A program made the position numbers and the translations under genes. The notes beneath the pieces are model-generated. The model was not told the origin of the DNA. It made no database searches and saw nothing but the letters and a program-made list of their open reading frames with translations. Source: Zizania palustris (Eukaryota; Streptophyta; Magnoliopsida; Poales; Poaceae). From it: DNA of 64,000 nucleotides. Below, one piece after another: positions 32,601 to 43,161 of the stretch (positions are counted from its first letter, which is position 1; each line of letters begins with the position of its first letter). The stretch spans positions 76,418,255-76,482,254 of the forward strand of contig JAAALK010000288.1 in assembly GCA_019279435.1 (NCBI GenBank), written 5' to 3'.

Positions 32601-34258
32601 TTCTTTTATCTTAAGACTTGTGAGGAAGTGGAACAGATGTTTGAAACTAAATACCCATCATTCAAATCATGCAATTTTTTATTTCATCAAATAGTGAGAG
32701 AACATGCTCACAGCTGTGTTCTATAGAGTCAAGGAGCCAGCACCATCGCTGGTAACATTTTAGGCAAGGCATTAAATTGGTGAATGCAAAGTAATTCAAA
32801 CTCAAGGAGCCAACAGGACAAATACTCTGCATAAGAATATTGGTGACAACTAGACTTTGTACTATCTTAGAACTTAGAAGTCATGTTAGGCAACCATCTT
32901 AATGATCTTATTGGGGCAGCTCATGAAAATTGATCATTTTTCAGAGGGGCAGGTAACAATAAATGCCTTAAGACAGCCTATTTCTTTTCCTTCCAGATAT
33001 TTAAAGGATATATGAATGCATTCTTCAAGGTGTGAAGCAGCAGAATTTTATTGACTGACAAAAAGACAGGGTGAAAGAGGCCTCATACCTGAAATTCTCG
33101 CACTTTAAAAGTGGGACTAAGAATAGCACACTCCAGTGCACATCCCCTAGCAACACACTCGCTTGCGTTCATTGTCCTCCTTGGTTCTTTCCCAAAGAAT
33201 TCTGTGAGTATCTTAATTATCGCTGGAACACGAGAACCTGAACCAACAACTTCAACAAAGTGGATATCCTCTGTTGTTAGACCAGCTTCTGCTAAAGCCT
33301 TCGCCAATGGCCCCTTGACACGTTCCAATATTGGTTGACTAATCTGCTCAAACTCATCTCTCTTGATAAAACCTCTCACGTCCTTGTCATCCATCAAGCA
33401 TTCAACGTTCATCGGTGCCTCAGGGTTAGCACTCAGCGTCTTCTTGAGCTTCTCACAAGCAACGCGGAGCCTAATGCGTGCACGGGCATTCTGGTAAACA
33501 TCTATCTTATATTCCTCCTTGAACTTTGCCGCAAAGTGCTTAAACAAAACGTCATCAAAGTCCCTCCCACCAAGTGACCGGTCATATGCATGCGACAAGA
33601 CCTTGAGCTGTCCCTTCTTGAAGCCAGCAATGCAAACTTGCATGCTAGCATGCCCAACATCCACGAAAGCAACATTTAGCTGATCATTCTCCGGAAGATC
33701 AGTTTTATAAATACCATATGCCAAAGCTGTAGAAGTGGTTTCATGAAACAATCGCAATGGGCGGAGACCAGCAATAGTGGCAGCATCAAACACTGCTCTG
33801 CGTTGAAGGTCGGTGAAGTATACTGGGATGCCTATGCAGCAGTCAACTACAACAGAATTGAGGTTGCTCTCTGCAATAGCCTTCAAATTTGATAGCACCA
33901 TGGCAAGGAGCTGTGTGGGGGTGAAGACACGCTCCTCGCCGAGGTAATGAGCATGCACAAGAGGGAACCCGTCAGGACCCTCTGAGACGTGGAATGGGAA
34001 GGCTGCCAGATCACTCTGGAGTTCAGGATCAGAGTACTTCCGCCCAATGAGCCGCTTGATCTGAGAGATTGAATTCTTCGGATTCATGGTGGAGGAAGCA
34101 GCACCAGCTGTCCCGATGAACCGTTGCTTGTCGCCAAAGCAGACAATAGCAGGGGTCTCCCGCTTGGACTCATCGTTGAGGACGACATCAATGCCACGCT
34201 GCCGTGCCACAGCAACGATGCAGCTCTCATTGCCGAGATCGAACCCTACAACGCTCAT
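29633..34258 (-). CDS. HSP110: Hsp110-class heat shock 70 kDa-like chaperone (849 aa, nine coding exons)
   Basis: This is a cytosolic Hsp70-superfamily protein of the Hsp110/Hsp70-14/15 class, which acts as nucleotide exchange factor and holdase for Hsp70. Coding exons on the minus strand: 34258-33089, 32438-32229, 32131-32036, 31936-31715, 30923-30729, 30657-30511, 30408-30259, 30095-29965 and 29861-29633. All junctions are GT-AG and keep the frame, giving 2550 coding bases. Exon 1 encodes the whole ATPase domain (VGFDLGNES, FVDVGHAS, VEVVGSGSRVPAI). Exons 2-3 encode the beta-sandwich. Exon 4 is an acidic loop rich in Glu, Asp and Ala, and exons 5-9 form the helical C-terminal domain. A Pro-rich tail ends in TEAA with no EEVD, as expected for the class. 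The length fits plant Hsp110. A 5' UTR intron precedes the ATG exon. No lesions are seen. Confidence 0.95.
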
Positions 34259-34299
34259 CTTTCACCGAATATATCACTGTATATTCTCACTTAGATCTC

Positions 34300-34609
34300 C
34301 TGCACGCGTTCGCAAAGACGATCAGTCAGGATCTGCATGTTAATCACAGTAGATCCATACTTTAAGCACCTAATATCAACACTAGAATATAACATAGATC
34401 CCGATCTGTATAATTTAAGCACACCCCATGTCAGGGGAAGACCTAGCCTGTGAGGGGTACCGCTGAACCCCAATTTTTCCTTGGGACGAACTGCTAGCTA
34501 GCAGCGGTGGGTACTAAGGTTAGGGTTAAGAGGAAGAGGAAGGCGTGGGTAGCATGAGAAAGAGGATGCCCATGCCCATGCCCATGCCCATGCCCGTACG
34601 AGTTCTTAC
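34300..34609 (-). other. 5' UTR intron of the Hsp110 gene
   Basis: On the minus strand a donor (CCTCTCCG|GTAAGAAC) at 34609 pairs with an acceptor (CGTGCAG|GAGATC) at 34300, 41 bases before the ATG. First-exon UTR would lie from 34610 to roughly 34730. Leader introns often support strong expression in plants. The pairing is inferred from splice consensus only. Confidence 0.65.
34567..34597 (+). repeat. Hexanucleotide microsatellite (ATGCCC)n
   Basis: About five copies of ATGCCC lie in the 5' UTR intron, close to its donor site. It is likely length-polymorphic. Confidence 0.85.
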
Positions 34610-34822
34610 CGGAGAGGATGCGGCGGAAGCAGCAGGATGCAGGCGGCGGCGATGGAGACGGAAATGGAGGCGGAGAGGACGCGCGCGCGATAAGCCAAGA
34701 GCCCTAGGACCGACGGATCGGGTCTCCGGGAGTAGCAGGTGGGGGGTGAGGGTGAGGGTGAGGGGTTCAAGAATGGCTCTTTTTCTGACGCGTGGGCCCC
34801 GCAGCCGCGACGCTCCCGAGTG

Positions 34823-34887
34823 TTCTAGACAAGTCTAGAGAAGTGCGCGGCCACGACGACGACGAGCGCCGTGCTTCCAGAAGGATC
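34823..34887 (-). promoter_or_regulatory. Candidate heat shock elements upstream of Hsp110
   Basis: TTCCAGAAGGATC at 34875-34887 has two perfect and one near-perfect alternating 3-base modules of the TTCnnGAAnnTTC consensus, and TTC recurs after it. A weaker array, TTCTAGACAAGTCTAGAG, lies at 34823-34840. They sit about 90-160 bases upstream of the inferred transcription start, a normal place for heat-shock factor sites. This fits a heat-inducible chaperone. Confidence 0.55.
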
Positions 34888-34912
34888 CTTTCTTTCTTTT
34901 GCTTGTTGCTAC

Positions 34913-35057
34913 TTGCTCGCCCAAGGTATCCGCCCAACCAAAGTCACAAGTGGTTTGGGATGTTTTTGACATCCCAAATAAAAATTGGTCTCCCACTTTT
35001 AAAATTTCTAATCCCCCTGTACCAACAGACGCCCGACGACGGTTTCACAATACATTT
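34913..35057. repeat. Copy 1 of a dispersed 145-bp segment (copy 2 at 42055)
   Basis: It shares CGCCCAAGGTATCC, the hairpin TTTGGGATG...CATCCCAAA, AAAATTGGTCT and CAATACATT, in the same order, with 42055-42210. The orientation is the same. Confidence 0.7.
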
Positions 35058-35200
35058 TAGTATTTAAAACGTCATGTTGACATGATGTAGTTGGAAATGT
35101 ATTCTAATCGTTATAACATGCGGAAATATGTTTGTCTGATCTCAGACCATATCTATACTACTTTGAAATATTTAGTTTGTATGAATACGATAGGCAAGGC

Positions 35201-35484
35201 AGACCTATTTAAGAACACAGTTTTTTAAAAACTATAGTATTTTAAAAACTATATTATATTAAATCCATGGCAATACCATAATTTATAATACCACAGTTTT
35301 GGAAAAAGTGTTTTGTACCAAAGTTTTCAATATTGTAGACTGAGTATAATATTTTTAATATTACAGTTTACTTTACAGAGATTTTAGATGGAGTTGTCGA
35401 ATATCTTTCGGTATATAATATTGTAGTATTGCTCAATACTGCAAAATTACTTCCAAAACTACAAAAAATGTGTTCCCAAACAGA
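35201..35484. mobile_element. MITE with TTTxxGAACACA termini
   Basis: The left end CCTATTTAAGAACACAG and the complement of the right end (CTGTTTGGGAACACA) match. The interior is AT-rich, with repeated AAAACTA and AATATTGTAGTATT words. No clean target duplication was found, so the limits are approximate. Confidence 0.45.
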
Positions 35485-36357
35485 ACATATTTTTATTGCC
35501 GGCCTATGCCTGATATTGAAATAAGAAAATGGATTACTTCCTTCTTATTCATATTTGAAGTTTTAAGATTAAGAGACCGCTTTAGACTCATATATTTGTT
35601 TGTAGGTGCAAACTTATTAAATACAACTAAGATACGATCATATTTATTACGAGTGAAACAGAAAATATGTACTCTAATTAATTATTTATAAAAGCTACAG
35701 TACAGTTTTGCCTAAAACTAACAACGTTCATATCTCGAAAACGTTTTGTCAAATATTAATTCTACTGACCTGACATGGAGAATATAATATCTGTGCAACA
35801 TCTACAACTTGACAGGAATGTTCGCATCGTTTAATTTGGTTTCCTAGAAGTTTTTTTATAGGGTTAATTTTTTTTTGTGCCATTACGATTTTTACAGTTT
35901 GCCAAAATATCATCGTTGTGTCACTGCCAGATGGGGACCGCCACAGTCACTGACAGTGGCATATAGGCAATTTCTGAAAATTATAATGGCATGTGAGTAA
36001 TTTTCCCTTTTTATACATATTTAAATATATATATGTATATATATTAGTAATTAATTGTTAAAATATAATTCAATAACACTAGTTTGATAATTTTGAGAGC
36101 ATAACTGACATATACCAGTCACATGGAAAACAAAAGCTATATGGACTGTAGCTTCAACTCTAAGAATTATGTTGAATCTGAAGTTTATATAATATAACGA
36201 AATAGTTTAAATTTTTTTATTTTTAAAGAAAAAATATTCTACTAAATAATTTCAGTCCATTCACACCCCGGATCTAAGATTTCTTAGAATTAGATTAGAT
36301 CAGCTCTAAACAATTTTAGATCTAAAGTTGTGCTAAACGGGACAAGATAATTGGTGA
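35485..36357. other. AT-rich intergenic sequence
   Basis: No gene or defined repeat is supported here. Confidence 0.5.
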
Positions 36358-37078
36358 GGGTGTGTTTGGTTCAGCTGTGGATTCTTGAAAATCTAATTTC
36401 TGCTATCAGTTGTGGAAAAACTACTGTGAACTGATAACTGTCGGAAAACTAAAAGTTGTTTGGCTGAATTTTTGATTTCTGATGTGGCAGTGCTTTGGTG
36501 GCCGCTGAACAAGAGAGGGTGGCAGTGCCAAGGGAGGGGGATTTGTCAGATCTAGGACACATAGATGGAGGGGAGGTCGTCGAATCTAGTGGCCGTCGTT
36601 GACTACGAGAGGGTGGCGGCGCCGCTCTGATGGCCACCGGTTTAAGGGGGATGGCGGCACCAAGGTAGAGGAGGTTGTTGGATCTGGGATGCAAAGATGA
36701 AGGGGAGGTTATCAAATCTGGTGACCGTCATTGACCATGGAAGGGTGGCGGCCCCACTCAGATGGCCACCGGTCCAAGGAGGGTGGGGGCGCCCCAACCT
36801 CGCATTGGGGAGGGCAGCGGAGCAAGGTCTGGTCAGGAGGGCTGAGGAGTCGGGGGAAGAGAAAAAGTGAGGAATCAGTGAAATCTGGTGTACAATCCTA
36901 TTCTAAAATTGAACTGTGGAAATCTGTAGATTTCGAAGAATCAGTTTGCAGGTTAACCCTTTGATTCATGTGGGGATCTGTAGATTTCGAAGAATCAATT
37001 TGCGGGTTAACCCCTTTGATTCAGAATATAGATTTTTTTGACACGAATCACTTATCAGAATAAGAACCAAATGACCCT
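36358..37078. mobile_element. PIF/Harbinger-like MITE with GC-rich duplicated insert
   Basis: The left end GGGTGTGTTTGGTTCAG pairs with the complement of the right end (GGGTCATTTGGTTCTTA). Flanks are TGA and TAA, an imperfect 3-bp duplication of the TWA type. The interior 36490-36860 is GC-rich and contains two related copies of a block with GGTGGCGG and GATGGCCACCGGT. The sequence GTAGATTTCGAAGAATCA also occurs twice near the right end (about 36927 and 36971). Confidence 0.55.
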
Positions 37079-37606
37079 AAAACACTTAAGTTGAAGTGGT
37101 GAACATTGCCCAGACGTAAATATCGATGACTTAGATATTAGCAGAAACATGCGACCAATGTCGCATATATACCTCACCATCTTATTGGATCCATCTCCAA
37201 CATTGCAAGTGATTTTTTCCGTGTTATTTTTTTAATCTATTGCAACAACCATAGTAAACTTTATCATTGATCCATAGCTCCGTGTTGATAAATTTGACTG
37301 ATCCCGCGTGGATCCTTTTGGGCGATCAGAAGATATTCCAAAGCTAAGTGAGTATTTTGTTGGGCGGTTGAATTTGATAAGTAATGATATCGATGACTCT
37401 TGTCCGAAAGAGTTCTTGAGCCTCCTAATACTACTCATGTTTAACTAGAGTTTTAACGAAATTTGATGTCATATCGCTCATATTCTTTCACCCATTCATC
37501 ATACGGTTGATTTGTGATTTGTGGGATGGCCTGTTTGCGCCCTTGATTGCACAGAAACAATTTTAGCTAGTATTAGCTTAGCAAACAAATGATTTTTTGT
37601 GTTAAT

Positions 37607-37815
37607 GGGCATGTTTGTTTTAGCTTCTACCAGTTAGAGATTCTTAGTAGCTAGTTTATCTGAGTAGCTGGTGTTTTCTAGATTCTGAATTCTAGTTCAT
37701 TTTCAGATTCTGCAGCTACTGATTCTCACAATCTGAATACAAAATTTGAACCGTTTATTTCCGTATCAAATTCTAAAAATAGCTGCAACTGTCAAAAACT
37801 GAAACAAACGGACTC
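37607..37815. mobile_element. Tourist-like MITE (same family as 42932-43158)
   Basis: GGGCATGTTTGTTTTAG on the left pairs with the complement of AACTGAAACAAACGGACTC on the right. Flanking AAT occurs on both sides. The interior matches the reverse complement of the 42932-43158 element (GATTCTGCAGCTACTGATTC). Confidence 0.6.
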
Positions 37816-37818
37816 AAT

Positions 37819-38386
37819 ATCATAGCAAAGCTAGGGTGCTAGAGTTGCTAGCAACGGCTTTATTTCAGTTATTTTACATTATACCAAATTTAGTTTAATT
37901 TATTTCATTTTTTGTATGCACACCTAATAGGTGTTTAGCGGGTATTGCTACTTCCGGTGTTGTGAAAAAAAATAGAAAAATTCCTCACATGCTAAAATAT
38001 AATTCTTCAGAATTTAAAGAATATCACGGTCAATGCTACGACAGATACTCAATGTCAGACTGATAATATACTAGGAATTTTTGCAAAAAGCCACCTGGGT
38101 TTTCTATTTTCAGAGCGCACTTCAAATTTCCGAATTTCCTCTCCTTCACGTATAAAATACCATAAATCGAGGGCGCGGATGTAAAAAGAGCAAGACAGCG
38201 AAGAGTATGGCCTGAGCCTTCCCGTAATTAATGATTAATAGGGTTTTTTTCAAAAAAAAAAGCCGGCCCCGACCGGGGCGACGTGGCGTCCCAATAGGCT
38301 ACCACGATAGCCAAAACGCTATGGACTCATAGCAAATTACAAAAATCGAAAAGACTTTTTTGTAAAGTGATGATGTGGTTCACTGT
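37819..38386. other. Intergenic sequence, nothing recognised
   Basis: AT-rich, with a GCCGGCCCCGACCGGGGC imperfect palindrome near 38262-38279. No gene was seen. Confidence 0.5.
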
Positions 38387-39051
38387 GGAGAGACTATGAA
38401 AATGGAGCGGAAAGTTTCTGTCCGTTCCGACAAAAAACGGATACGGAGAGGCTTACGCGGAAACGGAAACGGAATTTTACGGAACGGAAACGGATACGGA
38501 ATTTTTTATGCGGAAACGGTACCGGAAACGGAACGACGCTTTCCGTCGGAAACGGATATCCGGGCGTAAATATCCGCATAAGAAAAACGGATAGTTTCTG
38601 TATTATAAGTCCATTCAATTTCTCCAAATCTTAGCCCATTCATTTACAAATTACAGCCCACCTAGTCAATTTACAGCCCATACGTCAACACTCAACACTC
38701 AACAGGCAACACTAGCGCCGCTCTCAGCCAGGCGCTCCGCTCCGCTCTCAGCCCTAGCGCCGCAACCCGCAACTCCGCAAGACGCGACGGCAGCCTGCAG
38801 CCCTAGCGGCTAGCGCCGCTCGCTCTCACGCCCAGGCGCCCCGCGCCCAGCCGCTCGGCCGCCGCACGCCTGCACCGCAGGTCGCAGCCCCGCACAGGCG
38901 CACAGCGCAGTAGCGGCGTAGGCGCGTAGCTCACGCCGTCGCAACTCGCACGGCCGCACTGGCACTGCGCACAGCCGCACAGGGCAGCAGCGCACGCCGT
39001 CGCCGCCTCGTCGCCCTCGCGTTGTCATCCACTATCATCCAAGAAATACCT

Positions 39052-39294
39052 GTAAGTATGAGATTAAATCTTTGCTTTGCTCAAATATAGTGAAATAAGA
39101 TTAAATACATGTGAATGTATTTTTTTAACAAGAGCTGTGAGCCTGTGAATGTAGTGAAATTTGTCCCCTATTCATGAGAAATTATTCTAGCCTACAGATG
39201 AAAGAAAGAGAATTTTTTCTAGCCAACATGTGTTGCATTTATATGTTAATTATTTGTGAAGCTGAAATATTTATGGTATTTTTTCTTTATGCAG
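39052..39294 (+). other. Probable 5' UTR intron of the hAT G transposase gene
   Basis: GTAAGT at 39052 and TTTATGCAG ending at 39294 fit donor and acceptor consensus, twelve bases before the ATG at 39307. Upstream, 38700-39030 is GC-rich and may be the leader exon. Confidence 0.5.
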
Positions 39295-39306
39295 TGATAT
39301 ACTAGC

Positions 39307-41363
39307 ATGGAAAACAATGCAAGTAGTAGTGCAAGTGTAAGTGCGACATCTCCGCCTGTGCCAATTTCAGTTGATCCTACCCTTGCAAGTGCTCCTCCAA
39401 CATCAAATGTTGTAGCTACTATTCCAAGTGTTGATTTTACGGATGATAATACCGATAAGAATCCTCCTTCGAAGAGATCTAAGAAGCTCACATCTGATGT
39501 TTGGGATCACTACAACAGGTATGATCTTCCTGTGAAAGATAAAGATGGCAATGACATAGTAGAAAAATGGCTAGTTGTAAGAGTATTGGATGCACTTATA
39601 AAGGTCGGCGTGAGAGCAAACGAGGCACATCGGTTTTTAGAAGTCACTTAGAAAACAAGCACCATATCTTGAGTGGGCAACAAAAATTGAAATTAGAAAA
39701 GAGTGAAGACAACTCCATTGCATTAGTTGAGACCTATAAGTATGATGAGGCTCTTAGTTTGAAGAAATTTTATCTTGCAATTATCATGCATGCGTATCCC
39801 TTTAGTATTGTTGATCATTGTTACTTCACTGATTGGGTAAAGTCTATGCGTCCTACTTTTCTAATTAAAAGTCGTCCTACTGTGAAGAAGGATATATTGA
39901 AAATATATGAGGAAGAAAAGGCCAAATTATATGAGTACTTCAAAACAGTCAAATGTCGCTTTAGTGCAACCATGGACATGTGGACCTCTAATCAAACCAA
40001 AGGCTACATGTGTATCACTGTTCATTGGATAGATGATAGTTGGAATATGCAAAAGAGGATTATCAAGTTCATGAATGTAGAAGGACATCATTCAGGAAAG
40101 AATTTATGCTTAGCATTTTATGACTGCATAGTAGAATGGAATCTTGATCGGAAACTATTTGCTCTTACTTTGGACAATGTTGCATCCAATGATAAATGTG
40201 TTGAAGGATTAGTTCTGAAATTAAATAAGCAGAAATCTCCATTAATTTGTGATGGCCTATTTTTCCATGTGAGATGTTTCAATCACATTCTGAATCTAGT
40301 TGCATAAGATGGTTTGAAAACAATTGCTGCAGCTATTGCAAATATTAGAAGAACAGTTACAATTGTGAAGAATTCTCCATTGCAATATGATGAGTTTAAG
40401 AAGTGTGCTAAAGAATGTAACTTAAAGATAGATGGAGAACTTAGTTTGGATGTTCCTACAAGGTGGAATTCTACATATTACATGTTGACCAGTGCAATTT
40501 ATTTTAAAGATGCTTTTGATAGGCTTTTTCTTCGTCATGGAAAGAAATATGAGAAATGTGCTCCCACAAGTAATGATTGGGTTATGGCAACTAAAATATC
40601 TGCATGCTTGAAGGTCTTTGCTGATGCTACTGATCTATTCTCTGGTAGTAAATATCCAACATCAAATCTATTTTTCATTAGTTTCTGTCGGATTAAGATT
40701 GCAATTGTAGAATGGTGTAAAAGCTCAGATGAAATGATTAATGATATGGCATTTTCCATGAAAAGCAAATATGATAAGTATTGGGAAAAGTCCAATATGG
40801 CACTTGCTGTAGCATGTTTCTTTGATCCTAGGTACAAGAGGAATGTGATTGAATTTTTTGCACCAAAGATCTATCCATTATCATCTATGTATGAGATTGG
40901 CAAATTTGATAAAGTTGTAGAGCAGTTATTTGAAGCTTATGTCTCTTCTTCAAAGAATACCAATGTGCATCAAGTAACCTCTCAGTTTGATAGTGTTAGT
41001 GGGAATGATGATCTTGATATGTTCTTGCTTACCAAAAGAGAACCAAGTCAAGGTACCAAAACTGAGTTAGAAATCTATTTAGAGCAACCTCTAGCACCTA
41101 AAGAGAATTTTGATATCTTGTCATGGTGGAAGGTGAAACAACCGGAGTTTCCTATTCTATCTCAAATTGCTCATGATGTATTAGCTATTCAAGTATCTAC
41201 AGTTGCTTCTGAGTCGGCATTTAGTGCTGGTGGTCGGGTTATTGACCCATTTCGTAGTCGTCTCGATCCCAAGACTGTGCAAGCTTTAATTTGTACTAAA
41301 GATTGGACTGCTGCATTGAAAGGTTATTCTTTGGTTCATTTTAAATACTATTGCATCTTGTGA
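39307..41363 (+). pseudogene. hAT (Ac-like/RICESLEEPER-like) transposase, one frameshift and one stop
   Basis: From MENNASSS a Ser/Pro-rich N-terminus leads to a BED-type zinc finger (DVWDHY ... CKSIGC ... FRSHLENKH). The frame is lost by an apparent 1-base deletion near 39570, inside the finger. The catalytic domain follows with TMDMWTS and TLDNVASND, both supplying acidic residues. A TAA at 40305-40307 stands where relatives have Gln before DGL, a single C-to-T change. After it come DVPTRWNST, FFDPRYK, WWKVKQPEFPILS and the C-terminal dimerisation block STVASESAFSAGGR, which contains the third catalytic acid (Glu). Two short downstream exons (about 41401-41480 and 41576-41643) may complete the acidic C-terminus. 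Apart from the two lesions the protein is nearly complete. Confidence 0.85.
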
Positions 41364-42054
41364 AATATTAAGTAAGTCTAATTATTGTTATCATTTTTAG
41401 GCGGTAAAATTGATAGTGTCATGGCTGAGTTGGATGTTGATAATATGGAGCAACATTTTGCAACCACGATGATGCGCACGGTTTGCCTTTCAATTTGTAT
41501 TTTGTAAACAATTGATTTGGTACTTTTATTATATTTTAACTTATTTAACATTCATATTTTCATTGTCATTGTAGTTGGATCAACAAAATAATGATATGGA
41601 TGATGAGTGCTACATGGAGGAGGACTTAGAGGAAGATATGTAGATGAATGATTGATGATGAAAGTTGGAACTATTTCTATTTCAAAATGAATGTTTGAAC
41701 TATTTCTATTTACAAACTATGTGTTTTGATTTACAAGTTGATACTTGGTACTTTGTATTCCGACATATATCCGATCCGTATCCGTGTCCGCTCCTTATTC
41801 GATTCGTATTCGTTTTCGATATTATTCGTTTCCGTTTTCGTTTCCGCAATATCCGATTTCGTTTCCGTTTCCGTTATAAAATACAGAAACGGATATGGTA
41901 TCATCTAATTCCATCCGTTTCCGCTCCGTTTCATCCCTAGGAGAGAGCAAACCAGGGAGGCTTTAAAGTATAGAGATTTTGAAATCATAAAAATGTAATA
42001 AATTAACCAGGGTCGAGAGGTCGGCGTATTGCTGCGCTCATGGCGACCACGAAA

Positions 42055-42210
42055 TGCTTTTGCCCGCCCAAGGTATCCAACAGAAATCCGTCAGCGTCAC
42101 AAGGGGTTTGGGATGTTTGACATCCCAAAGAAAATTGGTCTGCTACTCTGCCACGTCTTAATCCCCTGTACCCATGTACGGCGATAGTAGTTTCGCAATA
42201 CATTGGGCCC
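42055..42210. repeat. Copy 2 of the dispersed segment also at 34913
   Basis: It has the same order of CGCCCAAGGTATCC, the TTTGGGATG/CATCCCAAA hairpin, AAAATTGGTCT and CAATACATT. It differs from copy 1 by many substitutions and small indels. Confidence 0.7.
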
Positions 42211-42252
42211 GTTTGCAACATCTTTAGCTCTATATTTTTTGAAACTGGTTTA

Positions 42253-42928
42253 GGGCATATTTAGGACTGCTATGCTACATGTTTTATAGGTATGTTCCAC
42301 AAATATCTAGCTAAATAGGTTTAGATCTTATTTTTTAGATCCACGAAAATGTAGATCCATAACTCCGCTCCACGTTTTTTGTGGAGTCTGCGGATTCAGT
42401 TTTTAAAACAAAACGTGGAGTTCAGGGTAATTTACCTACCAATGTCATTATAAACTTAACAGTTCATTTTTTAGTTGTTATTTATTACTTTTTCATGTAG
42501 TACTACCTCCATTAACTTTTAAATGACACCATTAATTTTTATCATAAATTTTGACCATTCGTCTTATTCATTTTTTGAAATATCATGTTTTATTATAAGT
42601 TGTTTTATTATTGAACGTACTTCGAGTATAACTTATATTTTTGCATACTTACATTTTTTAATAAGACGAATGATCAAAGTTTGTGATAAAAGTCAACAAC
42701 GTTATTTAAAAGTTAATGGAGAGAGTATTAAGTTAATACATTTAACATAATAGGCATGAAAAAAAAATACAATTAGAGATTCCTGAATCAACTCCCGAGT
42801 AAAATAGTATATCCCAAGCCAAAAAAAGTGTAAGTACTTCACAGTGGAGCAACAACTTCACTCTACATCTGATTATAAGAGAATTTCGTGGAATGGAGCA
42901 AAGGAGTGGAGTAGTCCCAAACAGACCC
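42253..42928. mobile_element. Tourist/PIF-like MITE carrying a nested Stowaway
   Basis: GGGCATATTTAGGACTGCT on the left pairs with the complement of AGTAGTCCCAAACAGACCC on the right. Flanking TTA occurs at 42250-42252 and 42929-42931, the standard PIF target duplication. Without the Stowaway the element is about 450 bp. Confidence 0.78.
42503..42725. mobile_element. Stowaway-like MITE (223 bp)
   Basis: CTACCTCCATTAACTTTTAA on the left pairs with the complement of TTAAAAGTTAATGGAGAGAG on the right. TA lies on each side (42501-42502 and 42726-42727), as expected for Tc1/mariner-related MITEs. The interior has further long palindromic stretches (GACCATTCGTCTTAT and ATAAGACGAATGATC). Confidence 0.85.
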
Positions 42929-42931
42929 TTA

Positions 42932-43158
42932 GAGTCTCTTGAAGTTTCTGGCAGCTGCAGCTACTTCTAAAATCTGAAGTTAAAACAAACGGTCTAGATT
43001 CTAATTTAGATTGTAAGAATCAGTATCTACAAAATCTAGAAATAAACTAAAAACCAGAAGCTGAAGAACACTAGCTTTTCCAGATTCTCATTAGCTAGAT
43101 ACTCACACTAGTTAGCAACTAAAAATTTCTAGCTATCAGAAACTCCCCAAACAGACCC
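42932..43158. mobile_element. Tourist-like MITE abutting the previous one
   Basis: GAGTCTCTTGAAGTTTCTGG on the left pairs with the complement of GAAACTCCCCAAACAGACCC on the right. TTA flanks it at 42929-42931 and 43159-43161. The left TTA is shared with the neighbouring MITE. Confidence 0.72.
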
Positions 43159-43161
43159 TTA

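Larger units (their letters stand above)
38395..41939 (+). mobile_element. hAT transposon G (3.5 kb) with transposase gene
   Basis: The right end reads TCATCCCTA, complement TAGGGATGAAACGGAGCGG. The left end is TATGAAAATGGAGCGG, the same terminus with a 4-base loss. Flanks are GGAGAGAC (38387-38394) and GGAGAGAG (41940-41947), a 7/8 match to an 8-bp hAT target duplication. Both ends carry dense subterminal repeats of CGGAAACGGA on the left and its complement on the right (38400-38600 and 41770-41935), the expected transposase binding sites. The body encodes one transposase with two visible lesions. Confidence 0.88.

Noticed and set aside
34545..34838. Plus-strand small protein with Met-Pro repeats near the Hsp110 promoter
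   Set aside because: It is created by the ATGCCC microsatellite and GC-rich promoter DNA, antisense to the leader exon.
38810..39028. GC-rich Ala/Arg-rich frame upstream of the hAT transposase
   Set aside because: It is composition-driven and lies in the leader region of element G.
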